In this document: positions 14,643 through 16,919 of the stretch, piece by piece
Layout: every line of letters begins with the position of its first letter
How positions within the stretch are numbered: the first letter of the stretch is position 1
Source: an uncultured Opitutaceae bacterium
GTDB lineage: Bacteria; Verrucomicrobiota; Verrucomicrobiia; Opitutales; Opitutaceae
Assembly (NCBI GenBank): GCA_937902865.1
Contig: CALFNJ010000014.1
Location: 1 to 16,919 of the forward strand
DNA: 16,919 nt
Direction of reading: 5' to 3'
Made by a program: the position numbers and the translations under genes
Notes under the pieces: generated by a model
Seen by the model: the letters and a program-made list of their open reading frames with translations, nothing else
Database searches by the model: none
What the model was told of the DNA's origin: nothing

Positions 14643-16460
14643 TCAGTGCGCCGGTCCGCCCTGCTCCTGGATGTACTCCTGCTTGAGGCCCAGTTTCTCG
14701 GGGGCGTGGAGGACGAGCATCTTCATGCGGATGTTGTTCGGCACCTGCGCGGCCGTGGCCTTGGAAATCACGACCATCAGCACGAGCGCGAGCGGCACGG
14801 CCCAGATGGCCGGCTGTTCACAGAGGATGCGGAGCAGGGGATGCGAGGCCCAGAAGACGTTCAGGCCCTTGAAGCCGGCGAAGACCTTGCCCATCGGGCC
14901 GGGATCGAGCGCCAGCGCGCTGAAGTTCGTCAGCGCCGCGCCGCCGAGCGCGCAGAGTCCGCCGACGAGCATGCCGGCGGCCGCGCCCTTCATCGTCATG
15001 CCGCGCCACCACACGCTCATGAACAGCAGCGGGAAGTAGCTCGCCGCCGCGATCGCGAAGGCCTGGCCGACCATGAAGTTGATCTCGAGGTTCTCGACGA
15101 AGGTGCCGAGCACGATGGCGACCGCGCCGATCAGCACGGCGCACCACTTGAACACCCGGAGCCGCTCCTCCGCGGTGGCGTTCGGCTTGAGCATGCGGCC
15201 GTAGACGTCGTGCGCGAGCGCACCTGTCATCGAGACCAGCAGGCCGCTGAAGGTGCTCATGAACGCGGCGAACGCGCCAGCGCAGGTCACGCCGCTCAGG
15301 ATCGAGCCGAGCACGCCGAAGCGGGCGCCGACGAGAGTCGGCAGTTCCAGCACGACCTTGTCCGTGCCTTTCGCGCCGACGCCGGCGTAGAGCTCCGGCA
15401 TGAAGTTTCGCCCGATCACGCCGAAGATCGGCGGGAAGACGTAGAAGATGCCGATGAGGATCATCACCCACATCGTGGTGCGCTTGGCTGCGGCGCCATC
15501 GGGATTCGTGTAGAAGCGGACCAGGATGTGCGGAAGTCCGGCCGTGCCGCAGACGAGCGCCATGATCAGCGAATACGTGTAGAGCAGGGAATAGGGCTTC
15601 TGGTGCTCAGCGAGGTAGGCGGCACGCTGGTCCGCCGGGAGGGCGGCCGCGGCGGCGTTCACCGCTTTCGTCGTCAGCGGACCGAACGGCGCGACCCACT
15701 TGTCGTCCTTCGGCGCCTTCGGATCGAGCGGCTTGCGCTCCACCACCTGCGTCACGGGCGCGGCGGTCGATCCCGCGGCGTTGACGGCGTTGGCGCCGAT
15801 CTGGCCGTTGTAGAAACCGAAGACGGACATCAGCACGAAGATCGGCACCGAGATCGCGAACATCTTGGCCCAGTACTGGACGGCCTGCACGAGGGTGATG
15901 CCCTTCATGCCGCCGATCGCGACGTTGAGCGTGATGACCGCGCCGACGAGGACGACGCCGCCCCAGTACGGCATGCCGGGGAAAATGTAGGCGAGCGTCA
16001 CGCCGGCGCCCTTCATCTGCGGCATCGTGTAGAAGAATCCGATGAAGAGCACGAAGCAGACGGCGATCTTGCGGAAGATCGGCGAGTCGAACCGGCCTTC
16101 GGCGAAGTCCGGAATGGTGTACGCCCCGAAGCGCCGCAGCGGGCCGGCGATGAACAGCAGCAGGAAGAGGTAGCCGCAGGCGTAGCAGACCGGGTACCAG
16201 AGGGCGTCATAGCCCGAGGACATGACCATGCCGGCCACGCCCATGAAGGACGCGGCGGACAGATATTCGCCGGAGATCGCGGAGGCGTTCCAGCCGACGG
16301 AGACCGAGCGGCCGGCGACGAAGAAGTCGCTGGCGGTCTTCGACTGGCGGGCCGACCAGAAGCCCATCGCGATGGTCATGACCACCGTGAGGAGCGAGAA
16401 GGTGAAGATCCAGGGATCGACGCCGTTGAGAAAAGCGAGGGGAAGGAAAGCGGTCATCAT
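14643..16460 (-). CDS. Sodium:solute symporter (SSS family), ActP-like acetate/monocarboxylate permease
   Basis: Inner-membrane protein of 605 residues with about 13 hydrophobic helices, expected to couple Na+ to uptake of a short carboxylate. SSS motifs seen are ASDFFVAGRSVSVGWNASA (43-61) followed by SGEYLSAASFMG, RFGAYTIPDF (110-119), GGMKGITLVQAVQYW (183-197) and GLPHILVRFYTNPD (308-321). The last is close to the ActP form. A hydrophilic loop of about 70 residues (221-292) with many Ala, Pro and Lys separates two helices; E. coli ActP is shorter (about 550). The DUF485 gene lies 15 bases upstream, as yjcH does for actP. The substrate is inferred; pyruvate or propionate are alternatives. 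Start is ATG 16460, or the adjacent ATG 16457. Confidence 0.85.
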   Translation of the reverse strand: MMTAFLPLAFLNGVDPWIFTFSLLTVVMTIAMGFWSARQSKTASDFFVAGRSVSVGWNASAISGEYLSAASFMGVAGMVMSSGYDALWYPVCYACGYLFLLLFIAGPLRRFGAYTIPDFAEGRFDSPIFRKIAVCFVLFIGFFYTMPQMKGAGVTLAYIFPGMPYWGGVVLVGAVITLNVAIGGMKGITLVQAVQYWAKMFAISVPIFVLMSVFGFYNGQIGANAVNAAGSTAAPVTQVVERKPLDPKAPKDDKWVAPFGPLTTKAVNAAAAALPADQRAAYLAEHQKPYSLLYTYSLIMALVCGTAGLPHILVRFYTNPDGAAAKRTTMWVMILIGIFYVFPPIFGVIGRNFMPELYAGVGAKGTDKVVLELPTLVGARFGVLGSILSGVTCAGAFAAFMSTFSGLLVSMTGALAHDVYGRMLKPNATAEERLRVFKWCAVLIGAVAIVLGTFVENLEINFMVGQAFAIAAASYFPLLFMSVWWRGMTMKGAAAGMLVGGLCALGGAALTNFSALALDPGPMGKVFAGFKGLNVFWASHPLLRILCEQPAIWAVPLALVLMVVISKATAAQVPNNIRMKMLVLHAPEKLGLKQEYIQEQGGPAH

Positions 16461-16475
16461 GGCGGGGCGGCGGGG

Positions 16476-16796
16476 TCAGCGTTTCACCGAATTCACTTCG
16501 TCTTCCTCCAGCGCGATGGAGCGCTTGATGAAGGTCCAGGAGATGATCCAGACGAACGGGAAGAACAGCACGCCGAGGATCAGCCAGGTGAGGGTGAAGC
16601 CCGCCACGCGCGTGGCCATGAGATCGGGCAGGAAATAGTTGAGGAGTGGAAGGCCCAGCAGGACGACGAGGAACGTCGCGGCGCAGGCGGTGGAGAGGCT
16701 CAGCTGGCGGCGCATCAGCGAACGGAGAAACGTCTCGCTGTGCACCGCGTCATCTGGGGGGGATGAGGGGGTGGGCATGCCCGCCCAGCTTGCCAT
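16476..16796 (-). CDS. DUF485 small membrane protein, partner of the symporter
   Basis: The protein has 106 residues from ATG 16796. ATG 16778 (MPTPSSPP) is an equally good start, and a TTG at 16814 is also in frame. A polar head (1-30) is followed by two transmembrane helices (about 33-55, LSTACAATFLVVLLGLPLLNYF; and 66-90, with GVLFFPFVWIISW). A charged tail ends it. DUF485 proteins such as E. coli YjcH are regularly encoded just before ActP-type symporters, as here (15-base gap). The function is unknown; a role in assembly or regulation of the permease is a guess. No clear promoter is visible in the 105-120 bases to the window end, which hold nothing else I can support. Confidence 0.75.
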   Translation of the reverse strand: MASWAGMPTPSSPPDDAVHSETFLRSLMRRQLSLSTACAATFLVVLLGLPLLNYFLPDLMATRVAGFTLTWLILGVLFFPFVWIISWTFIKRSIALEEDEVNSVKR

Positions 16797-16919
16797 CCGG
16801 AAAATCTCGCGCAAGCCCGCCGAAAAAAATCTGCGGCGGCGTTATTTAGCCGGTTTGCGTTACACCGCGGGGGGGACTGAAGCGGAGGCCTTCCCTTGTT
16901 GGATAGTGATCATCGCGCC

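Noticed and set aside
14616..16766. 716-residue plus-strand open frame rich in His, Glu, Asp and Arg
   Set aside because: It lies antisense to the symporter and DUF485 genes. Its odd charged composition comes from reading membrane-protein codons backwards.
1..16919. Defence island, prophage, secondary-metabolite cluster or toxin-antitoxin pair
   Set aside because: All sizeable genes fall into housekeeping, transport or single secreted-protein families; no gene of such a system was recognised.

Overview
The window is GC-rich and almost fully coding. From about position 650 onward it looks like a chromosomal segment of a Verrucomicrobiota bacterium, probably of the Opitutaceae. That placement is an inference from the gene set: a type B succinate dehydrogenase with a single five-helix cytochrome b subunit, a DUF485 plus SSS symporter pair, weak Shine-Dalgarno use, and intergenic spacers packed with short palindromes. 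No rRNA or other marker is present to prove it.

Positions 1 to about 650 look foreign. They hold, on the minus strand, the start of an LD-carboxypeptidase (ldcA) and just upstream of it the charged C-terminal tail of another protein, possibly tadA. This pair resembles a Burkholderiales-type arrangement. The text then switches, inside a conserved motif, to the last third of carB on the plus strand. CarB cannot work from such a fragment, so the simplest reading is a false contig join (chimera) near 634-656.

Layout after the junction: carB 3' part and purU (+); a secreted Cip1-like, polysaccharide-lyase-like protein (-) with its own terminator; a membrane-anchored TPR protein of the YfgM type (+); tRNA-Pro(UGG) (-); a membrane-anchored coiled-coil LysM protein (+) with a terminator; a Nudix hydrolase and a PaaK-like adenylate-forming ligase (+); the sdhCAB operon (+); a small membrane protein (-); lysA (+); gpsA (+); and an acetate-type sodium:solute symporter with its small DUF485 partner (-).

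Most genes are housekeeping: pyrimidine/arginine precursor (carB), one-carbon and purine metabolism (purU), TCA cycle and respiration (sdhCAB), lysine and peptidoglycan precursor (lysA) and phospholipid precursor (gpsA). The symporter pair probably brings in acetate or another short monocarboxylate that would feed the TCA cycle. The Cip1-like protein suggests contact with plant or algal polysaccharides.

The strongest non-coding signal is in the three spacers around lysA and gpsA (11038-11184, 12906-13136, 14258-14519). They are filled with REP-like palindromes, many preceded by GTAG, GTGG or GGGG and often paired head to head. They include two homologous copies of a roughly 93-bp element with 13-bp terminal inverted repeats. 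No transposase is in the window. I found no CRISPR array, prophage, defence system or clearly new multi-gene system.
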